Position numbers and translations under genes: made by a program. 64,000 bases of DNA, from contig NZ_BQHI01000001.1 in the NCBI RefSeq assembly GCF_021603585.1, positions 124,001-188,000 on the forward strand, written 5' to 3'. The notes below the pieces were generated by a model. It did not search any database, had not been told where the DNA came from, and was given only the letters and a program-made list of their open reading frames with translations. Of the stretch, positions 56,724 through 64,000 are shown in pieces. How positions within the stretch are numbered: the stretch's first letter is position 1; the number at the start of each line of letters is the position of its first letter. Source of the DNA: Pseudomonas sputi (GTDB lineage: Bacteria > Pseudomonadota > Gammaproteobacteria > Pseudomonadales > Pseudomonadaceae).

Positions 56724-56740
56724 CTTTACGTTAACGTAAG
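56724..56740. promoter_or_regulatory. LiuR-type operator 1
   Basis: The palindrome ctttacgttaacgtaag lies in the divergent region between liuA and the acyl-CoA synthetase gene. It matches the LiuR (MerR) operator pattern and recurs at 56767 and upstream of liuR. Confidence 0.75.
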
Positions 56741-56766
56741 CCTGTGACGAATGGCTGTCAATCACC

Positions 56767-56783
56767 CTTTACGTTAACGTCAA
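56767..56783. promoter_or_regulatory. LiuR-type operator 2
   Basis: The palindrome ctttacgttaacgtcaa begins 43 bases after operator 1. One site can serve liuA (minus) and the other the acyl-CoA synthetase (plus), so both operons are probably controlled by LiuR. Confidence 0.75.
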
Positions 56784-56870
56784 CTTGAGCGAGAGTAGAG
56801 CCAGTTCTGAGTGGTCGGAGCTGACATGGCTCCGGTCCAACACCCACTAATAAAGACAATAGGGGTCGTC

Positions 56871-58568
56871 ATGGATCAACCCAGTGCAAACCCGCAGCGC
56901 AGCTATACCCGCGGTTCCCAGGACAAAGCCTTGCTGGCGATGACCATCGGGCAGAAGTTCGACGAGACCGTCGTGCAGTGCCCGCACGGCGAGGCGCTGG
57001 TGGTGCGCCATCAGCAGCTGCGTTACACCTGGCGGCAACTGGCCGAGGCGGTGGACGTGCATGCCAGAGCGCTGCTGGCGTTGGGTTTGCAGGCCGGCGA
57101 CCGGCTCGGCATCTGGGCGCCGAACTGCGCGCAGTGGTGCATCACGCAGTTCGCCACCGCGAAGATCGGCGTGATCCTGGTCAACATCAACCCGGCCTAC
57201 CGCAGCTCCGAACTCGAATACGTGCTCAAGCAATCCGGTTGCCAATGGCTGGTCTGCGCGGGTGCGTTCAAGAGCTCCGACTACCACGGCATGTTACAAG
57301 GCTTGCTGCCGGAACTGGCCGAGCAATCCATCGGCGAACTGCGCAGCGAGCGCCTGCCGGAACTGCGCGGGTTGATCAGCCTCGATCCACGGCCGCCCTC
57401 GGGTTTTCTCCCGTGGTCGCAACTGGCCGATCTGGCCGCCAGTGTCTCGCCAGTACAATTGCGTGAACGCAGCGACAGCCTGCACTTCGATCAACCGGTC
57501 AACATCCAGTACACCTCCGGCACCACCGGTTTCCCCAAGGGCGCGACGCTCAGCCACTACAACATCCTCAACAACGGTTACATGGTCGGCGAAAGCCTCG
57601 GCCTGACGGCTGCTGATCGCCTGGTGATCCCGGTGCCGCTGTATCACTGCTTCGGCATGGTCATGGGTAACCTCGGCTGCATGACCCACGGCAGTACCAT
57701 GATTTATCCCAGCGATGCCTTCGATCCGTTGCTGACCCTGAGCACCGTCGCCGAAGAGCAGGCCACCGCGCTGTACGGCGTGCCAACCATGTTCATCGCC
57801 ATGCTTGATCAGCCACAACGTGCCGAATTCGACCTGTCGACCTTGCGCACCGGGATCATGGCCGGCGCCACTTGCCCGATCGAAGTGATGCGCCGGGTCA
57901 TCAACGAAATGCACATGAGCGAAGTGCAGATCGCCTACGGCATGACCGAAACCAGCCCCGTGTCGCTGCAGACCGGACCATCCGACGAACTGGAACTGCG
58001 CGTCACCACCGTCGGCCGCACCCAGCCGCAACTCGAAAGCAAGATCATCGACGAGGCCGGTCATCCGGTGCCACGTGGCACCATCGGCGAGCTGTGCACC
58101 CGTGGTTACAGCGTGATGCTCGGCTACTGGAACAACCCGAATGCCACCGCCGAAGCCATCGACGCGGCGGGCTGGATGCACACCGGCGACCTGGCGAGCA
58201 TGAATGACGAGGGTTATGTGTGCATCGCCGGCCGCAACAAGGACATGATCATCCGTGGCGGCGAGAACATTTACCCGCGTGAACTGGAAGAGTTCTTTTT
58301 CACCCACCCAGCGGTGGCGGACGTGCAGGTGATCGGCATTCCCTGCTCGCGTTACGGCGAGGAAATCGTCGCCTGGATCAAATTCCATCCCGGCCACAGC
58401 GCCACCGAACAAGCGCTGCAAGCGTGGTGCAAGGAGCGCATCGCCCACTTCAAGACGCCGCGGTACTTCAAGTTTGTGGAGGAATTTCCGATGACGGTAA
58501 CGGGCAAGATCCAGAAATTCCGGATGCGCGAGATCAGTATCGAGGAGTTGCGCAGTAACGAGGGCTGA
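56871..58568 (+). CDS. Medium/short-chain acyl-CoA synthetase (AMP-binding)
   Basis: A 565-residue acyl-CoA synthetase with the AMP signature [39 protein letters not shown] and the C-terminal catalytic lysine in [13 protein letters not shown]. It is divergent from liuABCD and shares LiuR-type operators, so it probably activates a branched or short acid (such as isovalerate) for this pathway (inference from context). The ATG at 56871 follows agggg; an upstream start at 56811 lacks support. Confidence 0.92.
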   Translation: MDQPSANPQRSYTRGSQDKALLAMTIGQKFDETVVQCPHGEALVVRHQQLRYTWRQLAEAVDVHARALLALGLQAGDRLGIWAPNCAQWCITQFATAKIGVILVNINPAYRSSELEYVLKQSGCQWLVCAGAFKSSDYHGMLQGLLPELAEQSIGELRSERLPELRGLISLDPRPPSGFLPWSQLADLAASVSPVQLRERSDSLHFDQPVNIQYTSGTTGFPKGATLSHYNILNNGYMVGESLGLTAADRLVIPVPLYHCFGMVMGNLGCMTHGSTMIYPSDAFDPLLTLSTVAEEQATALYGVPTMFIAMLDQPQRAEFDLSTLRTGIMAGATCPIEVMRRVINEMHMSEVQIAYGMTETSPVSLQTGPSDELELRVTTVGRTQPQLESKIIDEAGHPVPRGTIGELCTRGYSVMLGYWNNPNATAEAIDAAGWMHTGDLASMNDEGYVCIAGRNKDMIIRGGENIYPRELEEFFFTHPAVADVQVIGIPCSRYGEEIVAWIKFHPGHSATEQALQAWCKERIAHFKTPRYFKFVEEFPMTVTGKIQKFRMREISIEELRSNEG

Positions 58569-58633
58569 CGATTAGGCCTGTGGGGGCTTGGCTCCCACAG
58601 TGTCCAGCAGGATTTCGCAAGGGCAGACAGCAC

Positions 58634-58664
58634 AAAGGGGAGCCGAAGCTCCCCTTTAATTTTG
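58634..58664. terminator. Bidirectional terminator (acyl-CoA synthetase / CrcY)
   Basis: The stem aaaggggagc cgaa gctcccctttaatttt ends the synthetase transcript and provides the 3' hairpin of the CrcY RNA on the opposite strand. Upstream, at 58578-58600, a smaller hairpin (tgtggg / cccaca) is seen. Confidence 0.75.
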
Positions 58665-59003
58665 TCGTCGCGTGCTCTTTTTATTATTGAGGGTCGGTCT
58701 GTTGTTGTTTTTGGCAACCGTGGCCCTTTACCGCTGTTTTTGGCGACCCCCATCCGGGGTCAAGAGCAAACGTATTTTTTTGAGCGCTGATCTGCTTTCT
58801 CGTCTAGCGATCCAACCGATTCGGGAGCTACCTGAGGGTAGTTTTATTGTTCTCTGCCCGGTTGCGGGTCATTCCGAGGAATACCCTGAAAAGCACACCT
58901 TCTCCAAAAAAATCTGTTAGCTGCGTCTCTGCCGTGTTGTTTTTGTTATGTCAGAGTCGGTACGTCTTATTTTTATTGGTTTGCTGCTTTTTATTCTTGT
59001 TAT
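58635..59003 (-). ncRNA. crcY: CrcY-type catabolite-repression small RNA
   Basis: The minus strand carries many A-rich Hfq-binding motifs (cataacaagaataaaaagc, aaccaataaaaataag, cataacaaaaacaac, gaacaataaaac, aaaaacaacaacag, aataataaaaag), the hallmark of CrcZ/CrcY/CrcX RNAs that sequester Hfq/Crc. A sigma-54 promoter precedes it, as expected for CbrB control. Its position next to mvaB is where I recall crcY lying in P. putida. The ends are estimated: start about 12 bases after the -12 GC, end at the hairpin 58634-58664, about 370 bases. Confidence 0.85.
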
Positions 59004-59015
59004 GCCATAGAGATA

Positions 59016-59031
59016 GCAGAAGCCGTGCCAA
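59016..59031 (-). promoter_or_regulatory. Sigma-54 promoter of CrcY
   Basis: On the minus strand ttggcacggcttctgct has GG at -24 (59029-59028) and GC at -12 (59017-59016), matching TGGCAC-N5-TTGC(A/T). Upstream at 59113-59118 and 59148-59153 lies an inverted pair TGTTAC / GTAACA that could be the CbrB activator site (inference). Confidence 0.8.
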
Positions 59032-59162
59032 CTTTTAAAAATCCTTGTAAATCAATGACTTGAGTTTTTGGTGGGATTTTTCCTTCAGCTCAAACCAGAC
59101 AATTTGTTTCCGTGTTACTCGCTTGTGCCCACGTTTCGAACTCAGCGGTAACACCGTCCCCC

Positions 59163-60062
59163 TCACTGTGCGCTACGGGCCTTGGCCACGCGCGAACCGG
59201 TCGGGCGACCCAGCACGGCGCTGATCTGCTGGCCGGCGGCAATCAAGGCATCGAGGTTGATACCGGTCTCGATGCCCAGGCCGTTGAGCAGGTACACCAC
59301 GTCTTCGGTGGCGACGTTACCGCTGGCGCCCTTGGCGTACGGGCAGCCGCCAAGGCCGGCGATCGAGCTGTCGAACACTGCAATGCCTTCCAGCAGGCTG
59401 GCGTAGATGTTGGCCATGGCCTGGCCGTAGGTGTCGTGGAAGTGGCCGGCGAGTTTCTCTCGCGGCACTTGCTTCGACACTACTTCGAACAGCCGGCGAG
59501 TGGCGCCAGCGGTGCCGGTGCCAATGGTGTCGCCCAGCGACACTTCGTAGCAGCCCATCGCGTACAGCTCGCGGGCCACCATTGCCACTTGCTCCGGCGC
59601 GACCTCGCCTTCATAAGGGCAGCCGAGCACGCAGGAGACGTAACCGCGCACGGTAACGCCGTGCTGTTTCGCCGATTCCATGATCGGTGCGAACCGCGCC
59701 AGGCTTTCGCTGATCGAGCAATTGATGTTGCGTTGCGAAAACGCTTCGGACGCGGCGGCAAACACCGCGACTTCCTTGACCCCGGCGGCCAGCGCATCTT
59801 CAAAACCGCGCAGGTTCGGCGCCAGCGCGCCGTAGGTCACGCCGGGTTTGCGCTGGATTTGCGCGAACACTTCGGCGGAACCGGCCATCTGCGGTACCCA
59901 CTTGGGCGAAACGAAACTGCCGACTTCTATATAGCCGAGGCCAGCGGCGCTCAGCGCGTCGACCAGTTGCACCTTGTCGGCGACGCTGATGGGCCGGGCT
60001 TCGTTCTGCAGGCCGTCACGCGGGCCGACTTCGATCAGGCGTACTTGGGAGGGGAGGGACAT
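59163..60062 (-). CDS. mvaB: Hydroxymethylglutaryl-CoA lyase
   Basis: MvaB cleaves HMG-CoA into acetyl-CoA and acetoacetate, the last step of leucine degradation (also called LiuE). The 299-residue TIM-barrel enzyme shows the metal/substrate motif VGPRDGLQNE, GYVSCVLGCPY, HFHDTYGQAMANIYASLL and the active-site loop GGCPYAKGASGNVATED with its catalytic Cys. liuR lies upstream on the same strand, so the two are probably an operon. Confidence 0.95.
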   Translation of the reverse strand: MSLPSQVRLIEVGPRDGLQNEARPISVADKVQLVDALSAAGLGYIEVGSFVSPKWVPQMAGSAEVFAQIQRKPGVTYGALAPNLRGFEDALAAGVKEVAVFAAASEAFSQRNINCSISESLARFAPIMESAKQHGVTVRGYVSCVLGCPYEGEVAPEQVAMVARELYAMGCYEVSLGDTIGTGTAGATRRLFEVVSKQVPREKLAGHFHDTYGQAMANIYASLLEGIAVFDSSIAGLGGCPYAKGASGNVATEDVVYLLNGLGIETGINLDALIAAGQQISAVLGRPTGSRVAKARSAQ

Positions 60063-60091
60063 GGCGTTGACCTGTTGTAATTATCGGGAGG

Positions 60092-60493
60092 CTACTGCGC
60101 GACTTGCTGACTCTTGAGCGTCTGCTCCAGCGCCTGCACGCAGCGTTCTTCAGCGGTGTCGAGTTCCAGCTTCATCTGTTCGATGTCCAGCAGTTGCTGT
60201 TCAAGCTGTGCCCGACGTTCGCTGATTTTCGCCAGCATGCTGTTGAGTTGTTTGGTGTTACCGCTGGAGGGGTCGTAGAGCTCGATCAGCTCGCGGCACT
60301 CGGCCAGTGAAAAACCGATGCGCTTGCCCCGCAGGATCAGCTTCAGGCTGACCTTGTCGCGCGGCGAATAGATGCGTTCCTGGCCTCGGCGCTCGGGGCT
60401 GAGCAGGCCTTGTTCTTCATAGAAGCGGATCGCCCGGGTGGTGATGTCCAGCTCGCGGGCGAGATCGGAAATGCTGTAGGTCTGGCTGCTCAT
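60092..60493 (-). CDS. liuR: MerR-family regulator LiuR
   Basis: This 133-residue MerR protein has the N-terminal winged helix-turn-helix (YSISDLARELDITTRAIRFYEEQGLLSPERRGQERIY) and a C-terminal dimerisation coiled coil (SERRAQLEQQLLDIEQMKLEL). It controls the leucine/isovalerate genes. A LiuR-type palindrome just upstream (60537-60552) indicates autoregulation. mvaB follows 29 bases downstream. Confidence 0.93.
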   Translation of the reverse strand: MSSQTYSISDLARELDITTRAIRFYEEQGLLSPERRGQERIYSPRDKVSLKLILRGKRIGFSLAECRELIELYDPSSGNTKQLNSMLAKISERRAQLEQQLLDIEQMKLELDTAEERCVQALEQTLKSQQVAQ

Positions 60494-60536
60494 GAAAGCG
60501 CTCGCAATAAGGTCTTGGCGCTAAGCTAATGGCAGG

Positions 60537-60552
60537 TTGACGTTTACGTCAA
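60537..60552. promoter_or_regulatory. LiuR-type operator 3 (upstream of liuR)
   Basis: The perfect palindrome ttgacgtttacgtcaa overlaps the stop codon of the LysR gene and lies just upstream of liuR. On the minus strand it starts with a TTGACG -35 box, with TAGCTT 18 bases further, the long-spacer layout typical of MerR control. Confidence 0.8.
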
Positions 60553-61493
60553 GTCGCGGACGCCTGCGCCTTATCGAGCTTCTTCTCGTGGGCTGTCACT
60601 TGTTGGCACAACTCGATCATCTGCTCGCGCATCCAGCGGTTGGCCGGGTCCTGATCGGTGCTTTCGTGCCAGTACAAATGGGTTTCCACTGGCGGCACAT
60701 CGTTGACCGGCAGATTGAACGCATGCAGGTCATGGCGGCGGGCGAAACGCTCCGGCACGGTCATCACCATGTCGGTCTGCTGCAACACCTGGGAAGCCAT
60801 CAGGTAATGCTGCGAACGCAGGGCAATCTTGCGCTGGATACCCATTTTGCCCAACGCCAGATCGACATGGCCCAGGCCACTGCGGCGGCTGGAAATATGA
60901 ATGTGGGTCAGCGACAGGTAATCGTCGAGGGTGAATTTTTCCTTGGTCGCCAGCGGATGGCCCTTGCGCATCGCGCAGACGTAGCGGTCTTCCATCAGCT
61001 TGACGTGGCGCACCTGCGGATCGGTGTTGAGCGGTGCATCCACGGCAAAATCCAGGCGTCCGGCGGCCAGCTCCTTGGTGGTTTCCCGGCGCTTGGACAG
61101 GAAGCTTTCGATGATCACCGTCGGCGCCAGACGACGCAGGCGCTGGAACAGCGGTGGCAAAATCACCGCTTCGGTCAGGTCGGTCATGCTGATGCGGTAG
61201 GTCTTGACCGCTTGCGAGGGGTTGAAAATCCGGCTTTCCTGAACCGATACCCGCAGCAGCGACAGCGCATTGCGCACCGGGCCGATGATGTTCTGCGCCA
61301 TGGGCGTGGGCACCATGCCCTGGGCGGTGCGTACGAAGAGCGGGTCGTTGAAGGTCTCGCGCAACCGCGCCAAGGCGTTGGACACCGCTGGCTGGGTAAT
61401 GCCGACAATCTGCCCGGCGCGGGTCAGGTTGGCTTCGGTGTAGATCGCGTCGAAGACGATGAAAAGGTTGAGGTCGACCTTGCTCAGATTCAT
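60549..61493 (-). CDS. LysR-family regulator (NahR/LinR-like)
   Basis: This 314-residue LysR protein has the N-terminus KVDLNLFIVFDAIYTEANLTRAGQIVGITQPAVSNALARLRE, characteristic of the NahR/NodD-like subgroup, with a periplasmic-binding-like effector domain. It is divergent from the acyl-CoA dehydrogenase at 61684, its likely target. Its stop codon lies within LiuR operator 3, so readthrough into liuR is possible. Confidence 0.9.
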   Translation of the reverse strand: MNLSKVDLNLFIVFDAIYTEANLTRAGQIVGITQPAVSNALARLRETFNDPLFVRTAQGMVPTPMAQNIIGPVRNALSLLRVSVQESRIFNPSQAVKTYRISMTDLTEAVILPPLFQRLRRLAPTVIIESFLSKRRETTKELAAGRLDFAVDAPLNTDPQVRHVKLMEDRYVCAMRKGHPLATKEKFTLDDYLSLTHIHISSRRSGLGHVDLALGKMGIQRKIALRSQHYLMASQVLQQTDMVMTVPERFARRHDLHAFNLPVNDVPPVETHLYWHESTDQDPANRWMREQMIELCQQVTAHEKKLDKAQASAT

Positions 61494-61683
61494 TACGCGG
61501 CTCTCTTGTTATAGGGGCTTGTCATAGGTGGATGGCGCGGGTCAGGGCGGCCTGGAAAATCAACCAATCATATATCGGTGATGAATGTTTATACACGCCG
61601 AGAATAGGCTAGGTAAATTATCAACGCTGTTCTAGCATCGATTGCATGACTTAAACAACCTCTGCCCAAGAAGGTAATTGCTC

Positions 61684-62913
<1,230 letters not shown>

Positions 62914-62933
62914 TCCAAAAGCGCGTTATCGGT

Positions 62934-62964
62934 GATCGTTCCCACGCAGAGCGTGGGAACGATC
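62934..62964. repeat. Perfect palindromic repeat (REP-like terminator hairpin)
   Basis: A perfect 14-bp inverted repeat (gatcgttcccacgc / gcgtgggaacgatc) with a 3-base loop. The same core, agagcgtgggaacgatc, occurs at about 24,877-24,893 between the two LysR genes. It looks like a dispersed Pseudomonas repeat located at gene ends, here between the dehydrogenase and the convergent PstS-OmpA gene. Confidence 0.65.
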
Positions 62965-62977
62965 ATCAACACCAGAT

Positions 62978-64000
62978 TCAGTAAACCCACACCTCAACCC
63001 GCCGATTCTTGATCCGGCCTTCATCCCCGCTGTTGGTTGCCACCGGCATCAGCGCGCCAAACCCGCGCACTTCGCGCAACACCACACCGTTTTTCACCAG
63101 TTCCCGGCGTACCGCCATCGCCCGCAGCTTCGACAGCAAATCCGCCCGTGCCGGGTCGTCCTTGGCGTCACCGAATCCCACCAGTGTGACCGCGCGGTCG
63201 GTCTTGTCGTGGTGCTTTATATAGTCGAACACCCGGGCCAGATCCTGGCGGGCCTTGTTGTCGAGGCTGGCGCTGCCTTCTTCGAAGCGGAAGTTCACGG
63301 TCAGACGCTGGGCGTGGCGGCTGAGGGATTGATAACCCTCGGGCATCAGCGCATTCGGCGTCACCGCAATGGCCTGCACGGTCTGGGCGATAAAACCGTT
63401 GGCCGCGACAATCGCCTGACCCCGGGGACTTTGCGCAAACTCCACCAAGGCCTTGGCCCACGGATTATTGCTGTCGGGCGGTAGATAGAAGAACAGCCGC
63501 CGCGACAGCGGATAGTCTTCGGTGGCGATCAGGCTGGCGAGCGGCAGCATCGCCTGGGATTGCCCGTCGACAATCGCCACGGCCTTGGCCTGGCGCACAT
63601 AGGGCAGGCCGATGAAACCGATGGCTTGCGGATCGGCACTGACGGCATCGGACAACTGCTCGCTGGATTCAAACCGTTTCGCGGCATTGCTCAGGGATTT
63701 CCCACGACGGCTGAGGACAAGTTCCTTGAACGTGTCGTAGGTGCCGGACTGATCATCCCGCGCATATAAATGAATCGTCCCACCCTTGCCGCCGACGTTT
63801 TCCCACGTCTTCGCCTCGCCGCTGAAGATCCGCGCCAGTTGTTCGGTGTTCAATTGATTCAGCGGATTGTCGGGATGAAGGATGATCGCCAGGCCATCAA
63901 TGGCGATCACTTGCTCGGCGCCGGGGCTTTTCAGATCGCCCAGTGATTGCAGACTCAGCAGTTCGCTGTCCTTGATCGGACGCGACGAGGCGGCCAGATC
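62978..64000 (-). CDS. PstS-like substrate-binding / OmpA fusion protein (5' end beyond window)
   Basis: The gene enters from the right edge; its start lies beyond 64000, with in-frame reading to the edge. The visible 340 residues contain a phosphate-binding PstS-like periplasmic domain (IFSGEAKTWENVGGKGG, LYARDDQSGTYDTFKE) and a C-terminal OmpA-like peptidoglycan-binding domain (VTLVGFGDAKDDPARADLLSKLRAMAVRRELVKNG ... GDEGRIKNRRVEVWVY). The fusion suggests a cell-wall-bound phosphate- or ligand-binding protein. Frames starting inside (63910) are only internal GTG codons. Confidence 0.85.
   Translation of the reverse strand, partial: DLAASSRPIKDSELLSLQSLGDLKSPGAEQVIAIDGLAIILHPDNPLNQLNTEQLARIFSGEAKTWENVGGKGGTIHLYARDDQSGTYDTFKELVLSRRGKSLSNAAKRFESSEQLSDAVSADPQAIGFIGLPYVRQAKAVAIVDGQSQAMLPLASLIATEDYPLSRRLFFYLPPDSNNPWAKALVEFAQSPRGQAIVAANGFIAQTVQAIAVTPNALMPEGYQSLSRHAQRLTVNFRFEEGSASLDNKARQDLARVFDYIKHHDKTDRAVTLVGFGDAKDDPARADLLSKLRAMAVRRELVKNGVVLREVRGFGALMPVATNSGDEGRIKNRRVEVWVY

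Noticed and set aside
58672-58920. Open frame of 82 codons on the plus strand
   Set aside because: It is the antisense of the A-rich CrcY RNA; the Leu/Phe-rich start comes from T-runs complementary to the Hfq motifs.

Overview
The window is a Pseudomonas chromosome segment, most likely from the P. fluorescens group. The evidence is the conserved order folD - four tRNAs - tig - clpP - clpX - lon - hupB - ppiD, the leucine/isovalerate (liu) genes with a MerR-type LiuR, a PrrF-type iron sRNA, a CrcY-type catabolite-repression sRNA, and an aminoethylphosphonate (phn) cluster. Coding sequence is GC-rich and dense, with no IS element, integrase, CRISPR array or complete prophage visible.

Layout. 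1-2.9 kb: a small membrane protein, a C39-like lipoprotein without catalytic residues, two tiny acidic Asp/Pro-rich proteins and the PBP7 endopeptidase pbpG. 2.9-13.5 kb: folD, tRNA-Arg/His/Leu/His, then the proteostasis block tig, clpP, clpX, lon (with a good RpoH-type promoter), hupB, a degenerate tRNA-Asp and ppiD. 13.5-20.9 kb: DUF2242 lipoprotein, AraC regulator, a nitrilase-fold protein lacking its catalytic Cys, fadH, a D-cysteine desulfhydrase/ACC deaminase-family enzyme and a cytochrome b561. 21.1-21.9 kb: an isolated orphan protein with a proline-rich arm and about twelve seven-residue xDG repeats, the most unusual protein here. 21.9-28.8 kb: phosphonate catabolism (phnX, phnW, two LysR regulators, an organophosphate-type MFS transporter, an FAD oxidoreductase).

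28.8-33.8 kb: a short orphan VgrG, a YebC/YeeN-family protein, a leucine-rich-repeat/protein-kinase fusion and a ZapE/AFG1 ATPase. 34-40.4 kb: an archaic (Csu-like) chaperone-usher pilus operon with four minor/major subunits, chaperone, usher and two-domain tip protein. 40.4-47.4 kb: an ECF sigma/anti-sigma pair, a stand-alone adenylation enzyme coupled to a ferric-reductase-like membrane flavoprotein and a crotonase, then a membrane-anchored catalase-like peroxidase with cytochrome b561. The sigma operon and the catalase operon share a promoter with the same -35, the same 14-base spacer and the same -10, so they probably form one autoregulated stress regulon.

47.4-51.1 kb: a decayed MFS transporter, an M14 carboxypeptidase, the PrrF sRNA under a Fur box, a DUF6124-type protein and a PrtR-like repressor whose S24 catalytic Ser is Ala. 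51.1-61.5 kb: liuABCD, an acyl-CoA synthetase, CrcY, mvaB and liuR. Three LiuR-type palindromes tie the two halves of the leucine pathway together, with CrcY lying between them. 61.5-64 kb: a LysR regulator divergent from an acyl-CoA dehydrogenase, and the 3' part of a PstS-OmpA fusion gene that runs off the window.
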